10,275 bases of DNA. It comes from a bacterium. Lineage in GTDB: Bacteria > Babelota > Babeliae > Babelales > GCA-2401785. The stretch covers positions 1-10,275 of the forward strand of contig DAOVOC010000021.1 of the NCBI GenBank assembly GCA_030629865.1. Direction: 5' to 3'. Under the pieces are notes generated by a model, which saw nothing but the letters and a program-made list of their open reading frames with translations, had not been told where the DNA came from and did not search any database. Shown here in pieces: positions 1 to 6,105 of the stretch; position 1 is the first letter of the stretch, and every line of letters starts with the position of its first letter. Made by a program: the position numbers and the translations under genes.

Positions 1-213
1 CGTGTCTCGTGGAGTTGTAGATTCCCGCCCCTCTGCTGCTAAAAGATGCTTGAGTGTCTTCCAGAAAAGCTCAATTACAAATTCGAATCTCTGAATTGTT
101 GCATCAAGAATATAATCGTCATCTTCAAGCGGTTCTTGTAAAACCTCTCCAAGCCGTTCCAAAGCATTTCCAAGATTGGTAAGCGACTTTTTCCATCTAA
201 TGTCGTTATTCAT
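1..213 (-). CDS. HEPN-like nucleotidyltransferase substrate-binding protein (HI0074 family), partial
   Basis: The gene is read leftward from ATG at 213 and leaves the window after 71 codons without a stop. The visible protein begins MNNDIRWKKSLTNLGNALER and contains IQRFEFVIELFWKTLKHLL near residues 44-62, followed by a TPRD stretch. This is the hallmark of the HI0074-type four-helix family that pairs with minimal nucleotidyltransferases. In characterised HEPN/MNT modules the HEPN protein is an RNase toxin that the MNT partner neutralises, often by AMPylation. The toxin RxxxxH-type motif would lie further C-terminal, outside the window, so activity cannot be judged. The start codon overlaps the last codons of the MNT gene by 8 nt, and an AAGGGA ribosome site lies inside that gene's end, so the two are translationally coupled. 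Family assignment is secure; the toxin role is inferred. Confidence 0.85.
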   Translation of the reverse strand, partial: MNNDIRWKKSLTNLGNALERLGEVLQEPLEDDDYILDATIQRFEFVIELFWKTLKHLLAAEGRESTTPRDT

Positions 214-514
214 TTTTTCCCTTATTAAAAACAACCTTATGGTATCTTTCTATATCTTTTTTAAAATCATCATCGGAAATCGTATCAAGACGTACACAGT
301 CGATTTCAAGCAGCGTGTCAGCCTCTTCGATTATATCTGTTGTAATATGCCACTGATCTCGCGATGCAGAAGGGCAAACAATTGCCAGATCAATATCAGA
401 ACGCTCTTGATTGTCACCACGTGCCCTAGAGCCGTAGATCCAAATTTCTTCGACCCATGGCAACTTTTTAAGCTTTTTTAAAAAATCATAAGATGTAATG
501 TCAAAATGTTGCAT
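206..514 (-). CDS. Minimal nucleotidyltransferase (MNT) domain protein, probable antitoxin of HEPN/MNT pair
   Basis: About 102 residues. The nucleotidyltransferase signature GSRARG followed by SDIDLA is at residues 28-44 from the ATG; the two aspartates of DID are the metal-binding pair, and the Asp in LLEIDCVRL near residue 72 is a plausible third carboxylate. The active site therefore looks intact. Length matches stand-alone MNT proteins (about 95-150 residues). The family transfers a nucleotide, often AMP, to a partner; in HEPN/MNT systems it acts as the antitoxin. A GTG directly upstream (517) could also serve as start; AGAGA lies about 8 nt upstream, so the ribosome site does not decide. 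It overlaps the downstream HEPN gene by 8 nt in the usual MNT-first order. Family is clear; antitoxin function is inferred from the pairing. Confidence 0.88.
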   Translation of the reverse strand: MQHFDITSYDFLKKLKKLPWVEEIWIYGSRARGDNQERSDIDLAIVCPSASRDQWHITTDIIEEADTLLEIDCVRLDTISDDDFKKDIERYHKVVFNKGKNE

Positions 515-648
515 CACTTTATCTCTATCTAAAATCCCTAAAATGCTACTGATAAAGAGTAGCGTCTTTGCAGCACTGCCACAAATCTGACTAAAAAAGC
601 ATTCTAGTACCTAAATCCTTCACATAAAACTGTATACTTTCAGAGGAA

Positions 649-890
649 GTCGTGCAGATCGGGGACAACTATCCCTATTTAACAGACTGTGCCGTCTATT
701 CGGGGAGACCTGTCCCTAATTGTACAAAAAAAGCCCCAAACCTGCGCATTTACGCTACACTCTTCCCACTTCACTCAATCGGACAAATTCCGCCTAAATT
801 CAAAAAGCTTCTTGCCATTAGCGAAAAATCGTGCCTATTCGGCGCTTTTCATGCAAAACAGGGACAGCACTACCTATTTTTCACTAACAC
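649..890. repeat. Degenerate GGGGACA...TCCCTA intergenic repeats
   Basis: Between the MNT gene and the ATPase (518-941) I see no convincing gene. Three related stretches occur: around 649-683 (CGGGGACAACTATCCCTATT), around 688-724 (CGGGGAGACCTGTCCCTAAT) and, weaker, around 830-885 (GGGACAGCACTACCTATTTT). Each joins a G-rich half to a C-rich half and can form a small imperfect hairpin. Similar GGGGACAGGTCCC-type palindromes are found as dispersed elements in other bacteria, sometimes linked to REP-associated transposases; that link is from general knowledge and no such gene is present. An 85-codon open frame across this stretch appears to be chance. Confidence 0.35.
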
Positions 891-893
891 ATA

Positions 894-899
894 TATAAT
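894..899 (+). promoter_or_regulatory. Candidate -10 box (TATAAT) for the ATPase gene
   Basis: A perfect TATAAT lies 42 bases before the ATG at 942. No good -35 hexamer is seen 16-18 nt upstream. Transcription from here would begin near 906, which argues against a GTG at 906 as the translation start. Confidence 0.35.
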
Positions 900-941
900 T
901 AGGGAGTGAACTACTCAGATATCAAAAAAGCGGGAAAACCC

Positions 942-2123
942 ATGATTAAACGCGATTTATCTAGCACATTAAAAAAGGCAGCAGAGCAACTTCCTGCTGT
1001 CGCAATTCTTGGCCCAAGGCAATCTGGCAAAACAACAATCGCGAAAACCACATTTCCAGATCATTCATACATAAACTTAGAAGATCCACAGGCACGTGAG
1101 TTTGCAGAGTTAGACCCAAAAGGACTTCTGGAAGAGCATCCAAGCACTTCTGGAATTATTATTGACGAAATTCAACACGCTCCGCAGCTTCTTTCTTACA
1201 TGCAAACCATAATTGACAGAGATAATAAGAAAGGGTTTTTTATAATAACTGGATCGCAAAACATCCTTGTAAACCAGGCTGTTACCCAAACGCTCGCCGG
1301 CAGAATCGCAATGCTAACATTGTTTCCACTTTCGATAAACGAACTTTTAAATGCAAAAATGATAGATAGCACAATAGAAACTGCCGTATTTAAGGGATCA
1401 TATCCTCGGCTTTATAATGATAAGCTTTCTCCAACAATGCTTTACACAAATTATGTCCGCAGTTACATAGAACGGGACGTAAGGCAACTTAAAAACATAT
1501 TAAACTTAAAACTTTTCCAAAAATTCATGGGGCTGTGCGCCGGAAGAATAGGACAAATTCTTAACTTAAACTCACTGTGTAATGACTGTGGAATCGATAC
1601 AAAGACAGCTCGATCCTGGATTTCACTTCTAGAAGCAACATACGTCATTTTTTTACTACAGCCTTATTATAAAAATTTTGGGAAACGCCTTATCAAATCC
1701 CCAAAACTATATTTTGTAGACTCCGGCATAGCCTGCGCACTACTTAACATCAAAACAGCAGAAGAACTAAAAACACACTATCTAAAAGGCGGACTGATAG
1801 AGTCTTTTATCATTGCCGACCTCTTTAAACAGTTTGCAAATATGGATAGCGCCCCAACGCTTTCTTTTTGGCGCGATAGCACAGGAAACGAAATTGATTG
1901 CCTTGTTGAGCACAAAACTCTGATCTCAAGCATCGAAATCAAAAGTAGCCAAACAATAAACACCAGCTACTTTAAGCAGTTTGGCTACATAGAAAGCATT
2001 AAAGGCTTTCCCAATGCACAAAATTTTGTCATCTACTCTGGCGAAGATAGGCAAAGGTGGCCGGCAGCAACAGTTGTTGGATGGAAAGAGGCCGGTGGGA
2101 TTATAAAAGAAATTTTAAACTAG
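942..2123 (+). CDS. AAA+ ATPase with DUF4143 C-terminal domain
   Basis: 393 residues from the ATG at 942, the normal length of this family. The N-terminus MIKRDL is the family's usual beginning, so I prefer it over an in-frame GTG at 906. Walker A is GPRQSGKTT at residues 24-32, Walker B is IIIDEIQ with Asp75-Glu76, and a sensor-like TGSQN follows at 103-107. LAGR and PLSINEL come next, also typical. The C-terminal part carries the DUF4143 signature: FVDSGIACALL, GGLIESFI, then GNEIDCLVE and SIEIKSS, whose spaced acidic residues and ExK resemble the PD-(D/E)xK nuclease fold. Such proteins are very widespread, often multi-copy and horizontally exchanged in host-associated bacteria and archaea, and their physiological role is unknown. 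It stands alone, without a co-directional neighbour. All ATPase motifs look intact. Confidence 0.93.
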   Translation: MIKRDLSSTLKKAAEQLPAVAILGPRQSGKTTIAKTTFPDHSYINLEDPQAREFAELDPKGLLEEHPSTSGIIIDEIQHAPQLLSYMQTIIDRDNKKGFFIITGSQNILVNQAVTQTLAGRIAMLTLFPLSINELLNAKMIDSTIETAVFKGSYPRLYNDKLSPTMLYTNYVRSYIERDVRQLKNILNLKLFQKFMGLCAGRIGQILNLNSLCNDCGIDTKTARSWISLLEATYVIFLLQPYYKNFGKRLIKSPKLYFVDSGIACALLNIKTAEELKTHYLKGGLIESFIIADLFKQFANMDSAPTLSFWRDSTGNEIDCLVEHKTLISSIEIKSSQTINTSYFKQFGYIESIKGFPNAQNFVIYSGEDRQRWPAATVVGWKEAGGIIKEILN

Positions 2124-2124
2124 A

Positions 2125-2331
2125 GCAGGGGGTGCCCATCAAAGAGCTGGCACCCCCTACGACCCCTCAGCCCTTTCTATGGCAATCAATATAATAAGGA
2201 ATGAGATCGCCAACTGCTCCTTCTAAAGGCCAAACTCGGGGCCTCACCAGCCACCTTGCTTATTTCCCACACAAGTATTGAATTCCAGAGCCTTTCTATT
2301 ATGTCATCCCAGGCTCAGACCTGGGATCCAG
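2125..2331. repeat. 207-bp direct repeat, copy A
   Basis: This stretch, starting 2 bases after the ATPase stop, recurs almost unchanged at 3827-4034 in the same orientation. Differences I can see are a G/A near the start, a small cluster around ATGGCAATCAAT versus ATGGCGCTCAAT, a few scattered substitutions and one extra G near the end. It begins with a GGGGTGCC / GGCACCCC hairpin and ends in a TGTCATCCC...GGGATCCAG palindrome. No reading frame is evident inside. The two copies flank a 1.5-kb segment holding one of the two cassette genes. Confidence 0.9.
2128..2157 (+). terminator. Strong hairpin just after the ATPase gene (no T tract)
   Basis: GGGGGTGCC pairs with GGCACCCCC over 9 bp around a 12-nt loop, five bases after the ATPase stop. 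The bases after it are TACGACC, so it is not a classical intrinsic terminator. Since the same hairpin recurs in repeat copy B away from any plus-strand gene, it may be just the repeat's end. It could still stabilise the mRNA 3' end. Confidence 0.35.
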
Positions 2332-2421
2332 AGAGCCTTTTCTTACAAGATGGGTATTTAATTTCAAAGATGTCTTTTCTTACAACATACTTCTAGATTC
2401 CGGGTCAAGCCCGGAATGACA
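2302..2421. mobile_element. MITE-like palindromic unit 1
   Basis: The left end reads TGTCATCCCAGG...CCTGGGATCCAG and the right end is the inverse type, CCGGGTCAAGCCCGGAATGACA. Each end is itself a hairpin, and the outermost TGTCAT / ATGACA face outward as terminal inverted repeats. The core is about 60 bp and non-coding. No target duplication is evident. Confidence 0.5.
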
Positions 2422-2534
2422 AATCGGTCAAATATTCGTAGGCCAATTGGATTTAAGTCGCCGGCGAGGCGCGACAAATACAAGTAAATTTTAGTGGAGA
2501 AGATATAAACTTCATATTTCTTTAGTTGTTTGGT

Positions 2535-2573
2535 GGTCGGACGCTGAGCCGCATCCTGTCGAACCGTCCGGCC
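2535..2573. repeat. Intergenic palindrome GGTCGGACG...CGTCCGGCC
   Basis: A 9-bp stem with one T-G pair encloses GAGCCGCATCCTGTCGAA. The inner bases resemble a decayed TTCGACAGGCTCAG palindrome, a dispersed repeat known from many bacterial genomes. It is non-coding. Together with the palindromes on both sides, it fills the long gap between the ATPase and the next gene. Confidence 0.45.
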
Positions 2574-2581
2574 TAAAAGCT

Positions 2582-2651
2582 TGTCCCGGACTTGATCCGG
2601 GAACTCTTTGGGGTTGTAGGGGATGGCAGCTCCTGGCCGTCCCCTACTTAG
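2582..2651. repeat. Two adjacent palindromes in the ATPase-downstream gap
   Basis: At 2582-2603 a TGTCCCGGACTTGATCCGGG hairpin belongs to the same palindrome class as the MITE-like ends. At 2616-2647 GTAGGGGA pairs with TCCCCTAC (8 bp), with an inner GGC/GCC. The motif CCCCTACTTA recurs at 4581-4590 and inverted at 3792-3801. From 2652 to 2744 the sequence is AT-rich with a small ATGAGC/GCTCAT hairpin near 2669-2687 and no gene. Confidence 0.5.
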
Positions 2652-2744
2652 AAGTTAAAAAACCTCTTTGATGAGCACCTACCGCTCATTATTTAAAAAT
2701 ATTTAAAATTTTTTGTTGGAAAGAAAAGTTGATTCTTTTGGGAT

Positions 2745-2782
2745 AAAAAAGAATCAGGGCCGGAAAGCGAGTCCCAGCCCTG
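2745..2782 (-). terminator. Intrinsic terminator of cassette gene 1
   Basis: On the minus strand CAGGGCTGGGA pairs with TTTCCGGCCCTG (about 11 bp with two wobbles), followed by ATTCTTTTTT. It lies about 60 bases after the stop. The same terminator, nearly base for base, follows the second cassette gene at 4921-4956. Confidence 0.85.
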
Positions 2783-2841
2783 AAATCGATTTAATTCGAG
2801 TAGGCTTCGCTTAAAAGCTTCGCCCAACTATAGAAATCGAA

Positions 2842-3405
2842 TTATACTTTAGGTTTTTCTGTTTCAGCTTCAGCTTTAGGATCTTTAGCTTTAGCTTCAG
2901 CTTCTTTAGCTTTAGCTTTAGCTTCTTTAGCTATTTCAAATTTAGTTCCAGCCTTACGAGCATCATCGAGAACAAAAGCGTTCTTACCAAGGGCTCTAAC
3001 AAGAGCTAACTTAGCGTTACCAAAGGCAATTTCTAATTCTCTGGACGTTTTGTTGGCCTTAATAGTGTCTTCTTTACTTGTTGACAGTTTTTTCGTATCG
3101 GCAAACGTGGCCAAAGCGGTTTCAGCATCATTAAAAGCTGTAACAAGTATTGAGTCAACTTGTAACAATGCGTCTTCTTTATCAAACTTAGCTACAGCAT
3201 CAAGCTGTCCTAATTTTTTAAAACTTGGCTTAGTCAAAGCTTTGTAACCAAGGTAACCAGCAACACTAGCACCAACAACGCCGGTACCAATAGCTACGTA
3301 GGTAAGAACCTTTTTAGCTTTTGGGCTAAGACCAGCTTCAACAACGTTCTGACCAGCAAAAGCTACTGCAAGAGCAAGGGCCAAACCTTTAATTATTTTT
3401 TGCAT
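2842..3405 (-). CDS. Cassette gene 1: secreted/membrane protein with Lys-Ala-Glu-rich tail, unknown function
   Basis: 187 residues from the ATG at 3405. I chose this start because AAGGAG sits 8 nt upstream and because the sister gene starts identically (MQK). Residues 1-24 form a clear signal peptide, with basic MQKIIK, a hydrophobic core and a VEA cleavage site. A second hydrophobic stretch (33-53, rich in Gly, Val, Ala) could be a membrane helix. The middle is helical and charged without a motif I recognise. The last 28 residues (160-187) are a low-complexity Lys/Ala/Glu tail built on AKAKEAEAKAK-like repeats. I do not recognise the family. It shares leader, ribosome site, final AAAGTATAATTCGA and terminator with the gene at 4983-5717, while the inner protein sequence differs. 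Likely an exported, abundant envelope or effector protein; this is inference from the signal peptide and the elaborate expression signals. Confidence 0.8.
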   Translation of the reverse strand: MQKIIKGLALALAVAFAGQNVVEAGLSPKAKKVLTYVAIGTGVVGASVAGYLGYKALTKPSFKKLGQLDAVAKFDKEDALLQVDSILVTAFNDAETALATFADTKKLSTSKEDTIKANKTSRELEIAFGNAKLALVRALGKNAFVLDDARKAGTKFEIAKEAKAKAKEAEAKAKDPKAEAETEKPKV

Positions 3406-3560
3406 TTTCATATCTCCTTGGGATTTTCGCCCCATTTTTAAAACATCACGGATGTGCGCAACACGCGCTTTTCCGCATTTTACTCATGACAGGTAACGCA
3501 CCTGTCTTTACAACATATCGTCCTAGAAACGCTCTAGGCACTTGCAAGCACCTGTCATGT
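3406..3560 (-). promoter_or_regulatory. Conserved 5' leader of cassette gene 1
   Basis: Reading leftward, the leader starts with ACATGACAGGTGC (3548-3560), then a CCTAGA/TCTAGG hairpin, then a GACAGGT-GCGTT-ACCTGTC hairpin (3488-3506), a small GGG/CCC hairpin, and AAGGAG before the ATG. The distal ATGACAGGT is perfectly complementary to ACCTGTCAT of the proximal hairpin. ATGACA (3553-3558) may also serve as -35 box, although the -10 here (TAGAGC) is poor. The matching leader at 5718-5900 shares these blocks. Confidence 0.6.
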
Positions 3561-3791
3561 GGTACTCATTTGAAAGCATTTCTTTGGATCCCGGGTCCGT
3601 GGAAATGGTTCATGAAAACATTTTCGCATTGAAAATATAAAAAAGCAAGTCATATTTCAAACTGAAGAAAAATAGGCTTTTTTGATGGTTTTTGGTGTTT
3701 TTTCGGGCTACACCTGGAGTCCAAGTTTATTTTTGGGATTGGATTTTTAGGGGAAAATAGTTTCTGATAGTAAAACCTTAGCAAGAGTTTC

Positions 3792-3816
3792 TAAGTAGGG
3801 GACCTTCCCCATCAGG
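3792..3816. repeat. 25-bp inverted repeat, left arm
   Basis: TAAGTAGGGGACCTTCCCCA and the next few bases are the reverse complement of 4566-4590 at about 23 of 25 positions. The arms enclose repeat copy B, MITE-like unit 2 and the GC-rich tandem repeat. Between 3561 and 3791 I see no gene; it holds a lone GGATCCCGGGTCC half-palindrome near 3586 and AT-rich filler. Confidence 0.5.
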
Positions 3817-3826
3817 CAAAGACTAA

Positions 3827-4034
3827 GCAAGGGGTGCCCATCAAAGAGCTGGCACCCCCTACGACCCCTCAGCCCTTTCTATGGCGCTCAATAATATAAG
3901 GAATGAGATCGCCAACCGCTCCATCTAAAGGCCAAACTCGGGGCCTCACCGGCCACCTTGCTTATTTCCCACACAAGTATTGAATTCCAGAGCCTTTCTA
4001 TTATGTCATCCCAGGCTCAGACCTGGGGATCCAG
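3827..4034. repeat. 207-bp direct repeat, copy B
   Basis: Near-identical direct copy of 2125-2331, including the GGGGTGCC hairpin at its start and the TGTCATCCC...GGATCCAG palindrome at its end. It carries one extra G (CTGGGGATCC versus CTGGGATCC). Non-coding. Confidence 0.9.
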
Positions 4035-4153
4035 GCCAACCAAATTGTTCTAAAACTATACCGTCAGAGGTTAAAACTCGGTGATGACCTTTGAAAATTA
4101 ATTTTTCTTTAAAACTCATAGGCCTGGATCATCCGATCAAGTCGGATGATGAC
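4004..4153. mobile_element. MITE-like palindromic unit 2
   Basis: The left end TGTCATCCCAGG...GATCCAGGCC and the right end GGCCTGGATCATCCG...CGGATGATGACA are opposite in orientation with TGTCAT/ATGACA outermost. The left end is shared with repeat copy B; beyond 4034 the sequence departs from copy A. The core is AT-rich and non-coding. Confidence 0.5.
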
Positions 4154-4186
4154 AGAGGTTAAGAGCATTGTTCATTGAATTTACAC

Positions 4187-4221
4187 TTATGCAACAACGC
4201 CGATCTAAGCCTGGGATGACA
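4187..4221. repeat. Solo element end: TTATGCAACAACGCC plus GGGATGACA
   Basis: TTATGCAACAACGCC matches the right terminal repeat of the insertion at 6125-6450 exactly. It is followed by CCTGGGATGACA, a half palindrome of the TGTCATCCC class. No matching opposite end is seen nearby, so this looks like a remnant. Confidence 0.5.
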
Positions 4222-4422
4222 ACTTGGAAAACTTGAAAATAAAAATATCTTTAAAAATTTTTTGTACAAAGCCAGCGACTTTCTACCATCATGACACCAA
4301 AGTTTTAGAGATCACGGTTGTTGCTTGCTGGTGCGCCTTAAACATTCGAATGCAACGAACAACACTTAGTCCTGTATTGCAAAGGCATTGCATTGAGAGT
4401 AATAAGCTGTGGGGGTGCTCGA

Positions 4423-4504
4423 GGGGGCGGGCGAGCCCCATCGTTAAGGCGCCGGGGTGGTAGGGGGGGCGGGCGAGCCCCATCGTTAAGGCGCCGGGGT
4501 GGTA
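4423..4504. repeat. GC-rich tandem repeat, two 40-bp units at 42-bp period
   Basis: A 40-bp unit beginning GGGGGCGGGCGAGCCCCATC and ending GGGGTGGTA occurs at 4423-4462 and again, identical as far as I can see, at 4465-4504. Its base composition contrasts sharply with the AT-rich surroundings. Short open frames over it, including a minus-strand one with a repeated MGLARP peptide, are by-products of the repeat and have no ribosome site. Confidence 0.85.
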
Positions 4505-4530
4505 GGGGGCCCAGGCCTTGGTGGGCCCCC
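4505..4530. terminator. Perfect 9-bp GC hairpin after the tandem repeat
   Basis: GGGGGCCCA pairs perfectly with TGGGCCCCC around GGCCTTGG. It directly follows the second tandem unit. There is no T tract on either side, so it is a strong structure rather than a standard intrinsic terminator. Confidence 0.45.
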
Positions 4531-4565
4531 TGCTAGAATCTATAGGTGAGATACTAACTTAAAGG

Positions 4566-4590
4566 CCCGATAGGGAAGGTCCCCTACTTA
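4566..4590. repeat. 25-bp inverted repeat, right arm
   Basis: Partner of 3792-3816 (see that entry). The end GTCCCCTACTTA also recurs at 2639-2650. The stretches 4222-4422 and 4531-4631 hold no supported gene. Confidence 0.5.
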
Positions 4591-4631
4591 TTATTTAAAA
4601 AAATTAAAATTGTCATACTGGACCACAAAAT

Positions 4632-4786
4632 TGTCATCCCGGACTTGATCCGGGATCTTCTCCTCTCAAACTCCAAATACTCATTCTGGAAGGCTTTTTA
4701 TGACTTTCACACAATCTAAAACTATATTTCTTTAGAAAATTTAATCGAAATAAGGAAAAGATCCCGCATCAAGTGGCGGGATGACA
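4632..4786. mobile_element. MITE-like palindromic unit 3
   Basis: Left end TGTCATCCCGGACTTGATCC with GGGATC, right end GATCCCGCATCAAG with GGCGGGATGACA: opposite orientation, TGTCAT outward. The core of about 100 bp is AT-rich and non-coding, with a CTAAAACTAT stretch also found in unit 2. Confidence 0.55.
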
Positions 4787-4864
4787 ACGTAGGTGATCAC
4801 TTTTCATCATAACGCTTCTGGGAAGGTGTATTCAGAACAAAAAGTTTATAAATTAAATGTTGCT

Positions 4865-4893
4865 TTTAGAAACTCGCGTAAGTCCTGTCATGG
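4865..4893 (-). repeat. Orphan fragment of the cassette leader
   Basis: TTAGAAACTCGCG followed by TCCTGTCATG closely resembles the distal leader of cassette gene 2 (5868-5893: TAGAAACTCGCGAGCACCTG TCATG). It lies just downstream of that gene's terminator and drives no visible gene, which suggests a remnant of a third copy. Confidence 0.5.
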
Positions 4894-4920
4894 AACAAGG
4901 TTGTAAAGCGAAGGCCCAAC

Positions 4921-4956
4921 AAAAAGAATCAGGGCCGGGAACAAGTCCCAGCCCTG
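4921..4956 (-). terminator. Intrinsic terminator of cassette gene 2
   Basis: On the minus strand CAGGGCTGGGA pairs with TTCCCGGCCCTG over 11 bp (one wobble) around a 5-nt loop, then ATTCTTTTTG. It lies 27 bases after the stop and is almost identical to the terminator at 2745-2782. Confidence 0.9.
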
Positions 4957-4982
4957 AAATCGATTTAATTCGAGCAGTCGAA

Positions 4983-5717
4983 TTATACTTTAACTACAAA
5001 TAAACCTTGTTCGTCATCTTTTATAATAACCGTTTCGAGGTCTTCTAAAGTAGCGGTTGTTATAAGTTTACCGTTTTTATCAAAGAGGCTATTTGCAACT
5101 GGAGGATAAACAACAGCATCTTTAAGAGCCTTTTCAGCGTCTTCTTCTTTGCCCTCAACAGCTACTACAGCTGTAAGGCCTGCAAGCTCAACACCTTCTG
5201 CAAGCTTGGCTTTACCAGCTGCATAAAGTCCGGCTTTAAGGTCGCCGTCAACCTTACCTTCTTTAACTGTTACAAACTTACCTTCGATAGCAGATTCGAA
5301 TGTAACACCTTTAGGAAGGGTTAACCTGGCTTTTGCCTCTTTGCCTTTGTTTAAATCTTTCAAAGCGTCTTCAGCAACTTTTGCATTTGCTCTAAGAGCC
5401 TTTTTTATTTCTTTTTGTTCTTTAGTCAAGCCTTTACCAAACACTAAAAGTTCTTTTCCTGAGAAGTAAGAAGCAGCTGAAAGACCAGTCAAGCTACCAC
5501 TAAAAACACCGAGAGTAATTGCAGCAATTTTTAATTGCTTTGCAGTTAAACCAGTCATTTCAGCAAGCTTTTCAGCTTTCCAATAAGCAAGGCCTGCAAG
5601 AGCTGCAGCACTAACACCTACACCACCATAAACAAAACACTTTGTGCTACTAACTTCTGCTTGAACAGCTGAACCAGCTGTCAAAGCGACAAGAGCAACC
5701 AACAATTTTTTTTGCAT
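4983..5717 (-). CDS. Cassette gene 2: secreted/membrane protein, unknown function
   Basis: 244 residues from the ATG at 5717, with a strong AAGGAG six nt upstream; longer in-frame starts (TTG at 5750) lie before the ribosome site and are rejected. Residues 1-20 are a signal peptide (MQKKLLVALVALTAGSAVQA). Two further hydrophobic segments follow at about 27-46 and 62-85, rich in Gly, Ala and Ser, so the protein may sit in a membrane. The remaining 160 residues are hydrophilic and Lys/Glu/Ala-rich, with AEDALKDLNKGKEAKA and EGKEEDAEKALKDA as loosely repeated charged stretches. I recognise no domain. Signal-peptide start, last residues (KV-stop) and both untranslated regions match cassette gene 1, while the middle is different in length and sequence. 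A secreted or surface-exposed role is inferred only. Confidence 0.82.
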   Translation of the reverse strand: MQKKLLVALVALTAGSAVQAEVSSTKCFVYGGVGVSAAALAGLAYWKAEKLAEMTGLTAKQLKIAAITLGVFSGSLTGLSAASYFSGKELLVFGKGLTKEQKEIKKALRANAKVAEDALKDLNKGKEAKARLTLPKGVTFESAIEGKFVTVKEGKVDGDLKAGLYAAGKAKLAEGVELAGLTAVVAVEGKEEDAEKALKDAVVYPPVANSLFDKNGKLITTATLEDLETVIIKDDEQGLFVVKV

Positions 5718-5900
5718 TATTATCTCCTTGGGGATTTTGCACCCCATCAATTAAACATCGCGAAAAACATTCACATGATCTCCGCACCTACTCCATGACA
5801 GGCAACGCACCTGTCTATTACAACATGATTTCTATTAACCGTATATGTTTAAAAACACAAACGGTTTATAGAAACTCGCGAGCACCTGTCATGTGGCACT
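5718..5900 (-). promoter_or_regulatory. Conserved 5' leader of cassette gene 2
   Basis: Order on the minus strand: AGTGCCACATGACAGGTGCT, a long hairpin (TTTCTAT-AA-ACCGT with ACGGT-TA-ATAGAAA, 5828-5872), ATGTTGTAA, a GACAGGT-GCGTT-GCCTGTC hairpin (5797-5815), a GGGG/CCCC hairpin next to AAGGAG, then ATG. The same blocks in the same order precede cassette gene 1. The distal ATGACAGG can pair with CCTGTCAT, competing with the proximal hairpin. Confidence 0.65.
5865..5892 (-). promoter_or_regulatory. Candidate promoter of cassette gene 2
   Basis: ATGACA (5887-5892) as -35 box, 16-nt spacer, TATAAA (5865-5870) as -10 box. Transcription would start near 5858, giving a leader of about 140 nt containing the conserved hairpins. 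Confidence 0.5.
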
Positions 5901-6105
5901 CTCAATCATCAGTTTTTGCGTTACCCGGATTTGCGACGCCGAACTGATTGTTACCAGATTCTCTCAAGACAAAGACAAAAAATCAAATTTAAATTCAAAA
6001 CATACCCAAAATCCTATTTCAAAGGGATTTATAGCGATTTAAAGCGCAAGTGCTTCTATCTGAAACTTTATTAGAGTTGTTAATAGAAAAAAACACCATA
6101 ATGAA

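Noticed and set aside
652..909. 85-codon plus-strand open frame before the ATPase
   Set aside because: No ribosome site, no recognisable motif, and it runs over degenerate palindromic repeats.
906..941. Longer ATPase start at GTG 906
   Set aside because: The -10 box at 894-899 would put transcription start at about that base, and the family begins with MIKRDL at 942.
2128..2157. Classical intrinsic terminator after the ATPase
   Set aside because: Strong stem but no T tract, and the same hairpin occurs in repeat copy B away from a plus-strand gene.
4224..4483. Short open frames on both strands over the GC tandem repeat, with a duplicated MGLARP peptide
   Set aside because: The peptide repetition comes from the DNA repeat; no ribosome site; frames on both strands are equally open.
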